Source: Ilumatobacteraceae bacterium
Lineage (GTDB): Bacteria > Actinomycetota > Acidimicrobiia > Acidimicrobiales > Ilumatobacteraceae
NCBI GenBank assembly: GCA_021299715.1
Contig: JAJTEL010000003.1
Span: forward strand, 1-64,000
Length of the DNA stretch: 64,000 bases
Direction of reading: 5' to 3'
How positions within the stretch are numbered: position 1 is the first letter of the stretch; every line of letters begins with the position of its first letter. Both the position numbers and the translations under genes were made by a program. Under the pieces are notes generated by a model, which saw nothing but the letters and a program-made list of their open reading frames with translations, ran no database searches and was not told the DNA's origin. This document shows positions 35,079 through 44,394 of this stretch, one piece after another.

Positions 35079-35684
35079 ATGGCGCGCCAACGTTCAACTC
35101 CTGCTACCCCAGAGGCAAGTGTTGACGTTCAGCGCGCCGTATTAGACGGGGCTCTCGACATCATTGCTACCGAAGGTGCCGAGGCGGTTTCCATGCGAGA
35201 AGTGGCCCGACGCGCTGGCGTCAGCCACCAAGCGCCGTACCACTACTTCGGGGACCGCGCCGGAATTTTTGCAGCGATTTCAGAAGAAGGGTTTCGACGA
35301 TTTACCGAAGAGTTCCGTCGCGCGCTTGAACTTCCAGGAGATGTTGCCGCCAACTGCTTACGTGCATACGTGTCATTTGCGGTAGCACACAAAGGTCATT
35401 ACCGCGTGATGTTCCGTTCAGACATTTGCGGAATACGAACACACGAACAGACCATGAAAGCTGCCGATGAAGCATTCCTCACTCTTCTGGATCTGGCCGA
35501 AGCAATTCACCCACAGAGAGATGCGGCCGATGCAATATCGTTACCCGTCGCTTTGTGGGCACAAGCTCACGGATTGGCAACTCTCTTTATCGATGGCCCA
35601 CTTCTCGACAAACTTCCTCCCGACACAAATCTCGATGAATTAGTCAACAAAGTTGCACAACTCACCGAGTGGAACACCAAATGA
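35079..35684 (+). CDS. TetR family repressor, likely controlling the divergent exporter
   Basis: A 201-residue regulator. The helix-turn-helix domain (about 15-62) shows GALDIIATEGAEAVSMREVA and VSHQAPYHYFGDRAGIFAAIS; the C-terminal domain (about 85-195) resembles the TetR_C_33-like or WHG group. It probably binds the palindromes at 35018-35055 and represses itself and the MFS gene. Its stop overlaps the ATG of a carotenoid oxygenase gene (ATGA), so regulator and oxygenase are co-expressed. This hints that the ligand may be a carotenoid cleavage product or related hydrophobic compound. Confidence 0.9.
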   Translation: MARQRSTPATPEASVDVQRAVLDGALDIIATEGAEAVSMREVARRAGVSHQAPYHYFGDRAGIFAAISEEGFRRFTEEFRRALELPGDVAANCLRAYVSFAVAHKGHYRVMFRSDICGIRTHEQTMKAADEAFLTLLDLAEAIHPQRDAADAISLPVALWAQAHGLATLFIDGPLLDKLPPDTNLDELVNKVAQLTEWNTK

Positions 35685-37042
35685 AATCTTCAGCCAATCC
35701 ATTTCTGTCAGGAAATTTGGCTCCTGTCACCGAAGAAGTCACCGAAACAAACTTGCGTGTCACCGGTACGTTGCCACCACAACTAGATGGTCGCTACGTG
35801 CGCAACGGACCAAACCCGTACGGTGCAGTGAACGAAGAGAAGTATCACTGGTTTTCCGGTGACGGAATGGTGCATGGAATTCGTATTCGCGATGGCAAAG
35901 CCGAGTGGTACCGCAACCGATGGGTTCGTGAACCAAGACTTGCGCAGAAAATGGGAGTGGAAGCACCACCATCAGATTGGCCCGCAGATCACAACACGTT
36001 TTCTGCAAACACAAATGTTGTTCAGCACAATGGAAAAACCTATGCAATTGTTGAAGCAGGGGCTCCACCTATTGAACTGAACTTTGAACTAGACACCGTG
36101 CGCATCTCAAACCTTGATGGCACGTTGCCCATGGCATTTTCTGCCCACCCAAAGCGTGATCCACGTACGAACGAACTTCACGTCATGACGTACTGGTGGG
36201 GCTGGGGAAATCAAGTGCAATACGTTGTTGTTGGCGCAGATGGTCGTGTCTCGCGCACCGTCGACATTCCACTTCCTGGTGGCCCAATGATTCACGACAT
36301 CTCCATCACAGAGAAATATGCGCTGGTGTTCGACCTTCCGTGCGTGTTCAACATTGAAGCCGCGGTGAACGGTGCAGGCCTTCCCTACTACTGGGACAAC
36401 AACTACGAAGCACGCATTGGTTTGTTGCCACGCAACGGAAGTGCACACGACATCTCGTGGGTCACCATTAACTCGTGTTATTTCTTCCACCCCATGAACT
36501 CCTACGACCTCCCCGATGGTCGCGTTGTGCTCGACGCAGCACGTCACCCGCGTATGTTCGACCGCGAACGCCGCGGCCCAAGCGAAGGTCCGCCAACACT
36601 GGTGCGATGGATTCTCGACCCTGCAACAGGTCGCGCAACAGAAGAAGTTCTCGATGATCGAGCACAAGAATTTCCTCGCATTCACGAAGGACTCATTGGG
36701 TTACCCAACCGATACGGCTACGCCGCAGGTATTGCACACGGCTTTTCACAAGACGTTCTGTACAAAGCCGACTTAGAAAAGAAGACATTCACGGCACGCA
36801 ACGATGCAGCGCAGTTTGGTTACGGCGAACCTGTCTTTGTTCCGCGTTCCGATGCACCCGTCACTCCAGACAACGAAGACGACGGATTTGTCATGGCCTT
36901 ACGACAGAACTTGGACTCGGGCCTATCCGAGCTAGCTATCTTCGATTCACGTGGTTTCACCGACGATCCGGTGGCGGTGGTGCATCTCCCTGTGCGAGTC
37001 CCCAATGGATTCCACGGAAACTGGATGCCCATTAACCAATAA
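35681..37042 (+). CDS. Carotenoid oxygenase family protein
   Basis: A 453-residue iron-dependent carotenoid or stilbene cleavage dioxygenase of the RPE65/CCO family. This seven-bladed propeller enzyme holds Fe(II) by four His. Candidate ligands are in FSAHPKRDP, MIHDISITEKY, FFHPMNSYD and the C-terminal GFHGNWMP. FSGDGMVHGIRI near residue 65 is a family signature. The start is taken at the ATG at 35681, overlapping the tetR stop, rather than the GTG 12 bases earlier. Whether it cuts carotenoids, apocarotenoids or lignin-like stilbenes cannot be told. No carotenoid biosynthesis genes are in the window. Confidence 0.92.
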   Translation: MKSSANPFLSGNLAPVTEEVTETNLRVTGTLPPQLDGRYVRNGPNPYGAVNEEKYHWFSGDGMVHGIRIRDGKAEWYRNRWVREPRLAQKMGVEAPPSDWPADHNTFSANTNVVQHNGKTYAIVEAGAPPIELNFELDTVRISNLDGTLPMAFSAHPKRDPRTNELHVMTYWWGWGNQVQYVVVGADGRVSRTVDIPLPGGPMIHDISITEKYALVFDLPCVFNIEAAVNGAGLPYYWDNNYEARIGLLPRNGSAHDISWVTINSCYFFHPMNSYDLPDGRVVLDAARHPRMFDRERRGPSEGPPTLVRWILDPATGRATEEVLDDRAQEFPRIHEGLIGLPNRYGYAAGIAHGFSQDVLYKADLEKKTFTARNDAAQFGYGEPVFVPRSDAPVTPDNEDDGFVMALRQNLDSGLSELAIFDSRGFTDDPVAVVHLPVRVPNGFHGNWMPINQ

Positions 37043-37054
37043 CAAAGGGATTTA

Positions 37055-37079
37055 ATTCCCGACCAATCTTGTCGGGAAT
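37055..37079 (+). terminator. Hairpin after the carotenoid oxygenase gene
   Basis: ATTCCCGAC and GTCGGGAAT form a perfect 9-base stem with a 7-base loop, 12 bases after the stop at 37042. A short T-run (ATTTTG) follows a few bases on, so this is a plausible but weak intrinsic terminator before the peroxiredoxin promoter. Confidence 0.5.
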
Positions 37080-37133
37080 AGGAAATTTTGCCGTATCCTC
37101 AGTCTGAATAACCGTTCCTACAAGGAGAACAAC

Positions 37134-37766
37134 ATGACTGTGCGTCTTGGCGATACCGCCCCCGACTTCACTGCTGCCACCACCCAAGGCACCATCAATT
37201 TTCACGAATGGCTCGGCGAGTCCTGGGGTGTTCTGTTCAGCCATCCGAAAGATTTCACTCCGGTCTGCACCACCGAACTTGGATATGTGGCACGCATTAA
37301 GCCCGAATTCGACAAGCGCAACGTAAAGGTCATCGGTTTGTCTGTTGACCCCGTCGACTCTCATGAAAAGTGGGAAGCCGACATTGCAGAAACACAGGGA
37401 ACACCTGTGAATTTCCCCATGATTGGCGATGCAGACAAGAACGTGTCGAACTTGTACGACATGATTCACCCAAATGCCAGCGACACCATGACTGTTCGTT
37501 CCGTGTTCATCATCGGACCAGACAAAAAGATCAAGTTGAGCATTACGTACCCTGCATCAACAGGCCGCAACTTCGACGAAATTCTTCGCGTTATCGACTC
37601 GCTGCAACTCACTGCAAAGTTCAAAGTGGCAACACCTGCTAACTGGACAGACGGCCAAGACGTCATCATCGGTGCAGCAGTGTCTGACGATGAAGCAAAG
37701 ACACTCTTCCCACAGGGATGGAAGACGGTAAAGCCGTACCTTCGCGTCTTGCCACAACCTAAATAA
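37134..37766 (+). CDS. 1-Cys peroxiredoxin (Prx6 group)
   Basis: A 210-residue peroxiredoxin. HPKDFTPVCTTELG carries the peroxidatic Cys45, and no second Cys is present in the protein, so it is the 1-Cys type. The C-terminal dimerisation region (about 160-205, with VATPANWTDGQDVII and PQGWKTVKPYLRVLPQP) matches Prx6. It reduces hydrogen peroxide and alkyl hydroperoxides in the cytoplasm with an external reductant. AAGGAG is well placed before the ATG at 37134. It is transcribed alone, between two hairpins. Confidence 0.95.
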   Translation: MTVRLGDTAPDFTAATTQGTINFHEWLGESWGVLFSHPKDFTPVCTTELGYVARIKPEFDKRNVKVIGLSVDPVDSHEKWEADIAETQGTPVNFPMIGDADKNVSNLYDMIHPNASDTMTVRSVFIIGPDKKIKLSITYPASTGRNFDEILRVIDSLQLTAKFKVATPANWTDGQDVIIGAAVSDDEAKTLFPQGWKTVKPYLRVLPQPK

Positions 37767-37790
37767 CCTGCATTTCTATTGCCTTTTTGT

Positions 37791-37827
37791 TCTGTCGGAG
37801 TTGGGTCTAAGACCTAACTCCGACAGA
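37791..37827 (+). terminator. Strong hairpin after the peroxiredoxin gene
   Basis: Two 18-base arms (TCTGTCGGAGTTGGGTCT and its near-perfect complement, one wobble pair) make a long stem, followed on the + strand by CTTGTTTTA. It ends the peroxiredoxin transcript and sits only nine bases before the next ATG, so it may also affect expression of the ABC exporter. Confidence 0.7.
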
Positions 37828-37835
37828 CTTGTTTT

Positions 37836-38576
37836 ATGACCTCCCCCACCCTTACGGTTGCCGCTTCGGCGAAAAACGCCACGAAAAAATACGGAAAAGA
37901 CGAAGGCGTGGTGTACGCGCTCAACAATGTGTCCGTCGACTTCTACTCCGGACAATTCACCGCCATCATGGGCCCCAGTGGTTCTGGCAAGTCCACCCTT
38001 ATGCACTGCATTGCAGGTCTTGATGAACTCACCGAAGGCACCGCTGTTATTGACAACGTTGAACTGTCAACACTCAGCGACAAGAACTTAACTCAGCTTC
38101 GTCGCGAGAAGATTGGCTTCATTTTTCAATCTTTCAACTTGGTGCCAACACTGACAGCAGAAGAAAACATTCGCTTGCCGCTCATGTTGGGTAACAACAA
38201 GGGTGACGAAGAGTGGATTCAACGAGTCATTTCCACCGTGCACTTAAACGATCGCCTTACACACCGCCCCAGTGAGTTATCAGGCGGACAACAACAACGT
38301 GTTGCGGTGGCACGCGCGTTGGCAAGTAAGCCCCGCATCATCCTGGCCGACGAACCAACCGGGAACCTCGACTCCACCACCGGTAGCGAAATTTTGAAGT
38401 TCATGCGAATGGCAGTTGATGAATTAGGCCAGACCATCGTGATGGTGACGCATGATCCTGTTGCTGCGGCATACGCCGACCGCATTGTGTTCTTGGCCGA
38501 CGGCAAAATTGCTGGCGAAATGCTGGAGCCCACTGCAGAAAAAGTCCTCGACCGCATGAAGAGCCTCGGCAACTAA
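37836..38576 (+). CDS. ABC exporter ATPase (MacB/LolD type)
   Basis: A 246-residue ABC ATPase with Walker A GPSGSGKST (about 48-56), FNLVPTLTAEENIRLPLML after it, signature [15 protein letters not shown], Walker B RIILADEPTGNLDS and switch VTHDPVAAAYADR. DEPTGNLDS is typical of mechanotransmission (type VII, MacB/LolD/FtsE) systems. It partners the FtsX-like permease that starts four bases after its stop. Such systems expel lipids, peptides or antibiotics or act on envelope proteins; the substrate is unknown. No usual ribosome site is visible, because the ATG follows the hairpin directly. Confidence 0.92.
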   Translation: MTSPTLTVAASAKNATKKYGKDEGVVYALNNVSVDFYSGQFTAIMGPSGSGKSTLMHCIAGLDELTEGTAVIDNVELSTLSDKNLTQLRREKIGFIFQSFNLVPTLTAEENIRLPLMLGNNKGDEEWIQRVISTVHLNDRLTHRPSELSGGQQQRVAVARALASKPRIILADEPTGNLDSTTGSEILKFMRMAVDELGQTIVMVTHDPVAAAYADRIVFLADGKIAGEMLEPTAEKVLDRMKSLGN

Positions 38577-38580
38577 TCAC

Positions 38581-41121
38581 ATGTTTCGTATTGCATTAAA
38601 GAGCATTGTGGGCCGAAAGGCACGTTTGGTGCTCACATCGTTGGCAGTCATTTTGGGCACGGCGTTCTTGTCTGGCACCTCTGTGTTTTCTGCAACTCTC
38701 GACCGAACTTTCAACAACTTGTTTGAAGATGTGTTCAAGAACATCGACGGATACGTTCGTTCCACACAAGTAGTAGAAGGCGACTTTGGTCTTATTGAAC
38801 GTCAACGTATTCCGGCCGATTACGTCGACAAAGTTTTGTCTGTTCCTGGTGTCAGTGACGCTGTTCCCGACATTCAGGCGTTCGCGCGAATTGTTGGAAA
38901 AGATGGCAAACCCATTGGCACCGAAGGCGCCGGGCCGCCAACATTCGGCAGCGTTGCGGTGGAATTTAAAGGTGCACTGTGGACAATTGCGGAAGGCAAG
39001 TTTCCTAAGGGCCCAACGGAAGTAGCACTTGACGAAGCGTCTGCGGAAAAGGCCGGATACGTTCTGGGCGACAAGGTGAAGGTTGTTGCACAATCTGGTA
39101 GTCGCACCTTCACCTTGGTGGGCATCGCGTCGTATGGAGATGTTCGCTCACCAGGTGGAGCAACGTTTGCTCTGTTCGATGTACCTACTGCTGCGGAATT
39201 TCTTGGCAAGCCTGGTTTTGTAGATGCCATCTTGGTGGTCGGCGACGGTTCACGTTCCGATGATGCATTGGCAAAAGACATTGACGCCATCTTCGAACCC
39301 AGTCAGAAAGTAGAAACACTGACTGGTGCCGAAATTACAAAAGAAACGCAAGACGACATTGGTCAGGCTCTGTCATTCTTCAGCATCTTTCTCACCATCT
39401 TCAGCGTTATTGCTTTAGGTGTGGGAAGTTTCGTTATCTACAACGTGTTTTCCATTAGTGCTGCTCAAAGACAAAAAGAAAATGCACTTCTTCGTGCACT
39501 TGGTGCAAACAGAGCACAAATCACTCGGTCCATGCTGATTGAGTCAATAGTCGTCGGATTGTTTGGTTCGTTGCTTGGATTTGTGGGCGGCATTGGAATT
39601 TCCAAGTTGCTCTCTGTTGCGCTACCTGCGCTTGGCTTTGACTTGCCAAGTGGTGGACTTGTTATTTCTGCATCAATTCTCATCAACACGGTGATTGTTG
39701 GCTTGGTAGTAACAGTTTTGTCTGCAGTGCTTCCCGCTCGACGTGCTGGCAAAGTTCCACCTCTTGCCGCCATGCGCGCAACAGCCATCGAAACTGCAGG
39801 TCCGGGCCGCGTTCGCTTGTTCTGGGGGCTCGGCTCCATGCTTGTTGGGCTTGGAATTATTGGTGCCGTCATTGGTGGAAGCTCCAACAATCTTCTCGGC
39901 TTTGGTGTGCTCTTTGTCTTTATCGGAACAATCGTCATTGGGCCATCAATTGCTCGACCTGTTGCACTGTTCTTGGGACGACCCGCAGAAACCTTGCGCG
40001 GTGTCACGGGCCAAATGGCTCGCCAGAACGCCGCACGTAATCCGAAGAGAACGTCGCGCACTTCTGCACCAGTACTTATTGGAGTTGCCTTGGTGACTGC
40101 TGTATCGGCTCTTGCTGCCAGCATCAACGGCCAAATTGCAGACATCTTCACAGAACAGTTCAAGGGTGACTACGCCGTCAATAGCAACGCACAGGGCTTT
40201 GGCGGCCTCAGCCCCGACCTTGCAACAACACTGTCCAGCATTGACGGAGTTAATGATGCTTCGGGTATCGGAACTGTCCTGACAAAAATCAACGACAAGG
40301 GCCGAACACTTATTGTGATCACGCCATCCTCCATTGGTGGCAACTACGACATTGGCCTCGTTAATGCCGACTATTCCGTGCTGGACAAAGACGGAATTCT
40401 CATCTCTGAATCGTTGGCCGAGCGTGACAACTTGAAAATTGGCTCCGTCATCCCTGTCACATTTGGAGACGGTGTTACTCGAGACCTCACTGTGCGCGCG
40501 TTGTATGTTCACAACGATCTTGCCGGAGACCGTGTCATAAGCCGAGAGACTTTTGCCAATACAACAGTGTCTAGTTTTGACTTCTCCATCTATGTCACGT
40601 TGGAAAAAGGTGCCGACAATGAAAAAGTTCGCGCCGAGCTTCAGAAGGCTGTAGATGAATACGGTCAAGGAAAACTCTTGTCACGTGACGAGTACATTGA
40701 TGAACAAGCGGGTCAAGTGAACCAACTTCTCGGACTCATCTATGGCCTGTTGGCGCTGTCTGTCATCATCGCAATTGTCGGAATCATCATCACCTTGCTG
40801 TTGTCCGTCTTTGAACGTCAGCGAGAAATCGGACTATTGCGTGCAGTAGGTATGACGCGTTCACAAGTTCGCACCACAGTGCGCTGGGAAAGCGTCATCA
40901 CGTCATTACTTGGTGCAGTTGTGGGAATTCTTCTTGGACTTGGACTGGGTTGGGTCATTGTGTTCGCTCTTCGCGATCAAGGCCTCACGTCATTCCAGAT
41001 TCCCGTCGGTTCCACCGTGTTCATCATGGTGATGTCATTCGTTGTTGGTGTGTTAGCCGCGGTGTACCCAGCATGGCGTGCAACCAAAGTCGACATGCTC
41101 GATGCGTTAAACACCAACTGA
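38581..41121 (+). CDS. FtsX-like ABC permease, MacB-type with two transporter halves
   Basis: An 846-residue permease. An N-terminal helix (about 12-35) leads into an extracellular MacB_PCD-like domain (about 40-235). A block of three helices follows (about 255-390; FSIFLTIFSVIALGVGSFVIYN), then central helices near 415-455, a second extracellular domain (about 510-690), and the last three-helix FtsX block (about 710-835; ERQREIGLLRAVGMTRSQV). This double arrangement is the usual actinobacterial single-chain form. Together with the upstream ATPase it makes one exporter or envelope machine. A PPOX protein gene follows one base after the stop. Confidence 0.92.
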   Translation: MFRIALKSIVGRKARLVLTSLAVILGTAFLSGTSVFSATLDRTFNNLFEDVFKNIDGYVRSTQVVEGDFGLIERQRIPADYVDKVLSVPGVSDAVPDIQAFARIVGKDGKPIGTEGAGPPTFGSVAVEFKGALWTIAEGKFPKGPTEVALDEASAEKAGYVLGDKVKVVAQSGSRTFTLVGIASYGDVRSPGGATFALFDVPTAAEFLGKPGFVDAILVVGDGSRSDDALAKDIDAIFEPSQKVETLTGAEITKETQDDIGQALSFFSIFLTIFSVIALGVGSFVIYNVFSISAAQRQKENALLRALGANRAQITRSMLIESIVVGLFGSLLGFVGGIGISKLLSVALPALGFDLPSGGLVISASILINTVIVGLVVTVLSAVLPARRAGKVPPLAAMRATAIETAGPGRVRLFWGLGSMLVGLGIIGAVIGGSSNNLLGFGVLFVFIGTIVIGPSIARPVALFLGRPAETLRGVTGQMARQNAARNPKRTSRTSAPVLIGVALVTAVSALAASINGQIADIFTEQFKGDYAVNSNAQGFGGLSPDLATTLSSIDGVNDASGIGTVLTKINDKGRTLIVITPSSIGGNYDIGLVNADYSVLDKDGILISESLAERDNLKIGSVIPVTFGDGVTRDLTVRALYVHNDLAGDRVISRETFANTTVSSFDFSIYVTLEKGADNEKVRAELQKAVDEYGQGKLLSRDEYIDEQAGQVNQLLGLIYGLLALSVIIAIVGIIITLLLSVFERQREIGLLRAVGMTRSQVRTTVRWESVITSLLGAVVGILLGLGLGWVIVFALRDQGLTSFQIPVGSTVFIMVMSFVVGVLAAVYPAWRATKVDMLDALNTN

Positions 41122-41122
41122 C

Positions 41123-41509
41123 ATGAAAACTCCACACGACATCACTCCAGAGATGTTGGAGTTCTTGCGCGAGTATCACCTGGCATCACTCACCACCATG
41201 CGAGCCGACGGCTCACCACATGTAGTTCCCGTTGGTTTTTCCTACGACCACGAAGCACAAACGGTTCGAGTTATCACGTTCGCATCTTCACTGAAGTACA
41301 AGAACGCGCTTCGCGGCGGTCGAGCAGTTGTCAGCCAAGTGGATGGCGGACGATGGCTGACCTTAGAAGGCACTGTGAGTGGTACAGCAGATCCCGCACG
41401 CGTTGCTGCCGCTGTTGCGGGTTACGCGGCGCGTTATCGCCAGCCAGGCGAACGAGAAGACCGCGTCGCAATTGAAATTGCTGTAGACCGAATACTGGGC
41501 AGGGCGTAA
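41123..41509 (+). CDS. PPOX-class flavin/F420-binding protein
   Basis: A 128-residue split-barrel protein of the pyridoxamine 5'-phosphate oxidase-like superfamily, close to the short actinobacterial F420-dependent group. LASLTTMRADGSPHVVPVGF, SLKYKNALRGGRAVVSQVDGG and LEGTVSGTADP are typical. These small dimers bind FMN or F420 and reduce varied substrates or sequester cofactor. Cofactor and substrate are not decided by the sequence. The gene starts one base after the permease stop, so it is the third gene of that operon. Confidence 0.85.
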   Translation: MKTPHDITPEMLEFLREYHLASLTTMRADGSPHVVPVGFSYDHEAQTVRVITFASSLKYKNALRGGRAVVSQVDGGRWLTLEGTVSGTADPARVAAAVAGYAARYRQPGEREDRVAIEIAVDRILGRA

Positions 41510-41516
41510 AGAAGCT

Positions 41517-42413
41517 CTACGAGGCTGTACGCGACCGCAAGATGTCGCTAACAAACTGTGAACCGGCGGGATGCGGGTCGATTGTGCGAGCAATGGGATC
41601 ACTGTCGTCGCGTTCGGGGTATGGCTCACATCCCACTTGGCACCCTGGGCACCAATACAAGAGTCGGGCCATTTCGCCCATTTTTGTTAACCGAATGACA
41701 TCGCCACAACGTACGCATTTTTGACCATTACGTCCGTACACGGCAAGACCTCCCGGCACATCGGGAGCAGTAACGCGTACAGGAGAATTCAAATTTGCAC
41801 GCAGTTGTGTTGCTGCGGTGAGAACTAGATCGAGGCAGGTTGATTGGGGAACATTTGACACTTTTGCCCACGGATGAATTCCGCATGCCCACAACACTTC
41901 GCACCGGAAAACGTTTCCTACTCCACTCATCACTCGCTGGTCGAGAATCGCATCGCCAATTGTTGCGTCGGGATTGTCGTAATGAAACAAGCGCGCAGCA
42001 CATTCGTGAAGGTCGGCGTTTTCGTTACACAGATCTGGACCCAAACGACCAGCTCGTGGATGTCGAGTTTGATCGAACTCGCGATATGTCTCTACAACGG
42101 GCGCGTTGAAACACACTGCCACCCATTCGTCCGTTTCAATAATGACACGAGCTTGGTGACGACGCTTCCGCCATTTTTCTCCGGGGTGATACAAGTGCCA
42201 CGAACCAGTCATTCGCATATGCGTATGCAAAATGATTCCATCGTCAAACACGATTTCAAGATGCTTTCCGTGGCTCTCAACGCGCTCCACTGCTGCTCCA
42301 CGACGAGGAGCCGGACCAGTTAATCGTTGGGCTTCAAATTTGGAGACAGTTCGACCTACTAACGCTGTTCGCAACGCTGCGGCTGCGCGATAGATGGTGT
42401 CTCCCTCGGGCAC
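41517..42413 (-). CDS. nei: Fpg/Nei family DNA glycosylase (Nei2-like)
   Basis: A 298-residue bifunctional glycosylase/AP lyase for oxidised bases. The mature N-terminus PEGDT supplies catalytic Pro2 and Glu3. GKHLEIVFDDG holds the conserved Lys. DQRVMSGVGNVFRCEVLW is the helix-two-turn-helix. The C-terminal zinc finger is formed by CVRCG and CPGCQ with an Arg in the hairpin (MARLLYWCPGC). A start GTG at 42413 has AAGG upstream. It most resembles actinobacterial Nei2 (endonuclease VIII), but Fpg-like activity on 8-oxoguanine cannot be excluded. The NUDIX-like gene upstream ends 14 bases before it. Confidence 0.92.
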   Translation of the reverse strand: MPEGDTIYRAAAALRTALVGRTVSKFEAQRLTGPAPRRGAAVERVESHGKHLEIVFDDGIILHTHMRMTGSWHLYHPGEKWRKRRHQARVIIETDEWVAVCFNAPVVETYREFDQTRHPRAGRLGPDLCNENADLHECAARLFHYDNPDATIGDAILDQRVMSGVGNVFRCEVLWACGIHPWAKVSNVPQSTCLDLVLTAATQLRANLNSPVRVTAPDVPGGLAVYGRNGQKCVRCGDVIRLTKMGEMARLLYWCPGCQVGCEPYPERDDSDPIARTIDPHPAGSQFVSDILRSRTAS

Positions 42414-42427
42414 GCCTTAAGAGTAGT

Positions 42428-42964
42428 TCAGGGCAGTTGACCAACAGACGCAAGAGCCAATCGAATTAACCGGTCGTGCCCACTTGTCATTTCACGAATG
42501 ACATCTGTACTGACTGCTTGTTCCGGAGTGAACCATGCAAGGTCGAGGGCTTGTTGGGTGGGATGACACTCGCCAGTGACGGGGACCACAAACGCAAGGC
42601 TGACGGCATGGTGACGCGGATCATAAAAACCAGACACCGACGGATCTTGAAAATATTCCACCACAGTGAACGGTGATGGCTCTGGTGGTATGCGCGGGAA
42701 GGCCATTGGGCCTAAATCCTTCTCTAAATGACGCATGAGAGCGTCTCTAATGCGTTCATTCAGCAGAACTCGACCCGACACCACCATGCGACTGATAGTG
42801 CCATCTGCGGCCTGTCGTAACAGCATGCCAACGTGGGTGACAGTGCCGTCATGGTCGGTGCGCACGGGAACAGCGTCGACATACACCAGGGGTACCTGGT
42901 TACGTACCGCCTGGATGTCTTCTGGGTTCAGCCAGGCGTGCTGAGTGTCGGTTTGCTCGCTCAT
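42428..42964 (-). CDS. NUDIX-like protein (DUF4916)
   Basis: A 178-residue protein resembling actinobacterial DUF4916 NUDIX-fold proteins. It has a VPLVYVDAVPVRTD opening strand, MLLRQAADGTISRMVVSGRVLLNERIRDALMRHLEKDLG where a Nudix box is normally found, and FYDPRHHAVSLAFVVPV later. The canonical GX5EX7REUXEEXGU is degenerate, so hydrolase activity is uncertain. The start is taken at the ATG at 42964, where GGCGGGA lies upstream; the longer frame overlaps the aldehyde dehydrogenase gene. It is the middle gene between that dehydrogenase and the Nei-type glycosylase, all on one strand. A role in nucleotide clean-up beside the DNA repair gene is only inferred. Confidence 0.82.
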   Translation of the reverse strand: MSEQTDTQHAWLNPEDIQAVRNQVPLVYVDAVPVRTDHDGTVTHVGMLLRQAADGTISRMVVSGRVLLNERIRDALMRHLEKDLGPMAFPRIPPEPSPFTVVEYFQDPSVSGFYDPRHHAVSLAFVVPVTGECHPTQQALDLAWFTPEQAVSTDVIREMTSGHDRLIRLALASVGQLP

Positions 42965-42989
42965 TCCCGCCGAGATTACTACGGGATTT

Positions 42990-44369
42990 TCACCACTCTG
43001 TTGATACGTATTTCGTTTCGAGGAAGGCCAGCAACCCTTCGTGGGCACCCTCGCGACCAAGGCCCGATGCTTTTACGCCCCCGAATGGAGCGGCTGGGTC
43101 TGACACCAATCCGCGGTTCAAACCCACCATGCCGGTTTCTAATGCGTTGGCGATTCTCATGCCGCGCCCAACATTGCGTGTGTAGATGTACGAAACAAGG
43201 CCGTGTTCAACATTGTTGAACAAAGGAAGTGAGTCTTCTATTGAATCGATTCGCACTATGGGAGCTACGGGACCAAAGACTTCTTCATTCAAGATGGGAT
43301 TAGTGGACGAGACATTGGTTAGAACAGTGGCGTCGACACCGTGCATTGGAGCCGGCGTTATTCCTCCACCACATTCAATAGTTGCTCCTGCATCCACTGA
43401 CGCTGCAATGAGGTGCGCCACACGAATTTGCTGAGCGTTGCTCACTAATGGCCCAAGTGTGACCCCATCTGCCAGACCATTACCAACGACGAGTGCAGAC
43501 ATTCGAGCAGTGAATTTCTGTACAAACTCATCGTGTACTGCGGAGTGAACAAAGAATCTATTGGCAGCAGTACACGCCGCTCCCCCATTGCGCATCTTCG
43601 CGATCATGGCACCGTCCACTGCGGCATCAATATCTGCATCGTCGCACACGATGAACGGAGCGTTTCCCCCAAGTTCCATTGAACAGTTCACAACGCGCTC
43701 TGCCGCCTGCGACAACAACAATGAACCCACACGAGTACTTCCGGTGAATGACAATTTGCGCACAACACCCAACGACAACAACGCATGAACTGCTTCACCA
43801 GGTGGGTCGGGCGTGAGTACCTGAAGCACGTCTTTTGGAACTCCACAGCGATACAAAATGTCTGCAATTGCATATGCGGTAAGCGGAGTTTCACTCGCAG
43901 GTTTCAGCAAAACTGTGCAACCTGCTGCCAAGGCAGGACCTATCTTTCGAGTAGCCATTGCTGCTGGAAAATTCCACGGCGTAATGCACAGGGCAACCCC
44001 AACTGGTTGACGAGTAATTGCAAACCAGTGAGACCCATTCGGCGCTTGGCGCAAGTCACCATCGACGCGAACTGCTTCTTCGCTGAACCAACGAAAAAAC
44101 TCTGCTGCATACAGCACTTCTGCTTTTGCGTCGGACAGCACTTTTCCGTTTTCACGCACAATAAGTTCGGCCAATTGCTCTTGCTCAGCCAGCATCGTTT
44201 CATATGCGCGTCGCAACATCTCCCCGCGTTCACGGCCTGTGCGCTGGCGCCACGGTATGAACGCTTCAGATGCTGTTACTGCGGCACCCAGACAGTGCGC
44301 CGTGGTGTGCAATGGAACTTCACCCACCTTTTCACCAGTCGCAGGGTTTAACACTTCAATTGTCGCCAT
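42990..44369 (-). CDS. Aldehyde dehydrogenase (succinate-semialdehyde dehydrogenase-like)
   Basis: A 459-residue NAD(P)-dependent aldehyde dehydrogenase. Features are CITPWNFPAAM (cofactor site), the general base Glu in MELGGNAPFIV, the catalytic Cys in GGAACTAANRF, and NEEVFGPVAPI at the oligomer interface. It is closest in pattern to GabD-type enzymes that oxidise succinate semialdehyde, but glutarate semialdehyde or other short aldehydes are possible. The start is the ATG at 44369, just inside a GTG at 44372; no strong ribosome site is present. It follows the pstS terminator hairpin and precedes the NUDIX-like gene by 25 bases. Confidence 0.9.
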   Translation of the reverse strand: MATIEVLNPATGEKVGEVPLHTTAHCLGAAVTASEAFIPWRQRTGRERGEMLRRAYETMLAEQEQLAELIVRENGKVLSDAKAEVLYAAEFFRWFSEEAVRVDGDLRQAPNGSHWFAITRQPVGVALCITPWNFPAAMATRKIGPALAAGCTVLLKPASETPLTAYAIADILYRCGVPKDVLQVLTPDPPGEAVHALLSLGVVRKLSFTGSTRVGSLLLSQAAERVVNCSMELGGNAPFIVCDDADIDAAVDGAMIAKMRNGGAACTAANRFFVHSAVHDEFVQKFTARMSALVVGNGLADGVTLGPLVSNAQQIRVAHLIAASVDAGATIECGGGITPAPMHGVDATVLTNVSSTNPILNEEVFGPVAPIVRIDSIEDSLPLFNNVEHGLVSYIYTRNVGRGMRIANALETGMVGLNRGLVSDPAAPFGGVKASGLGREGAHEGLLAFLETKYVSTEW

Positions 44370-44394
44370 CACACCATTCTGCCCGACAACGCAG

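Noticed and set aside
36107-36685. Open frame of 192 codons antisense to the carotenoid oxygenase
   Set aside because: Shadow of a well supported gene; composition is rich in Cys, His and Val without family motifs.
39465-40668. Long antisense frames within the ABC permease gene
   Set aside because: They mirror the codon structure of the permease, which has clear FtsX blocks; no ribosome site or motif is present.
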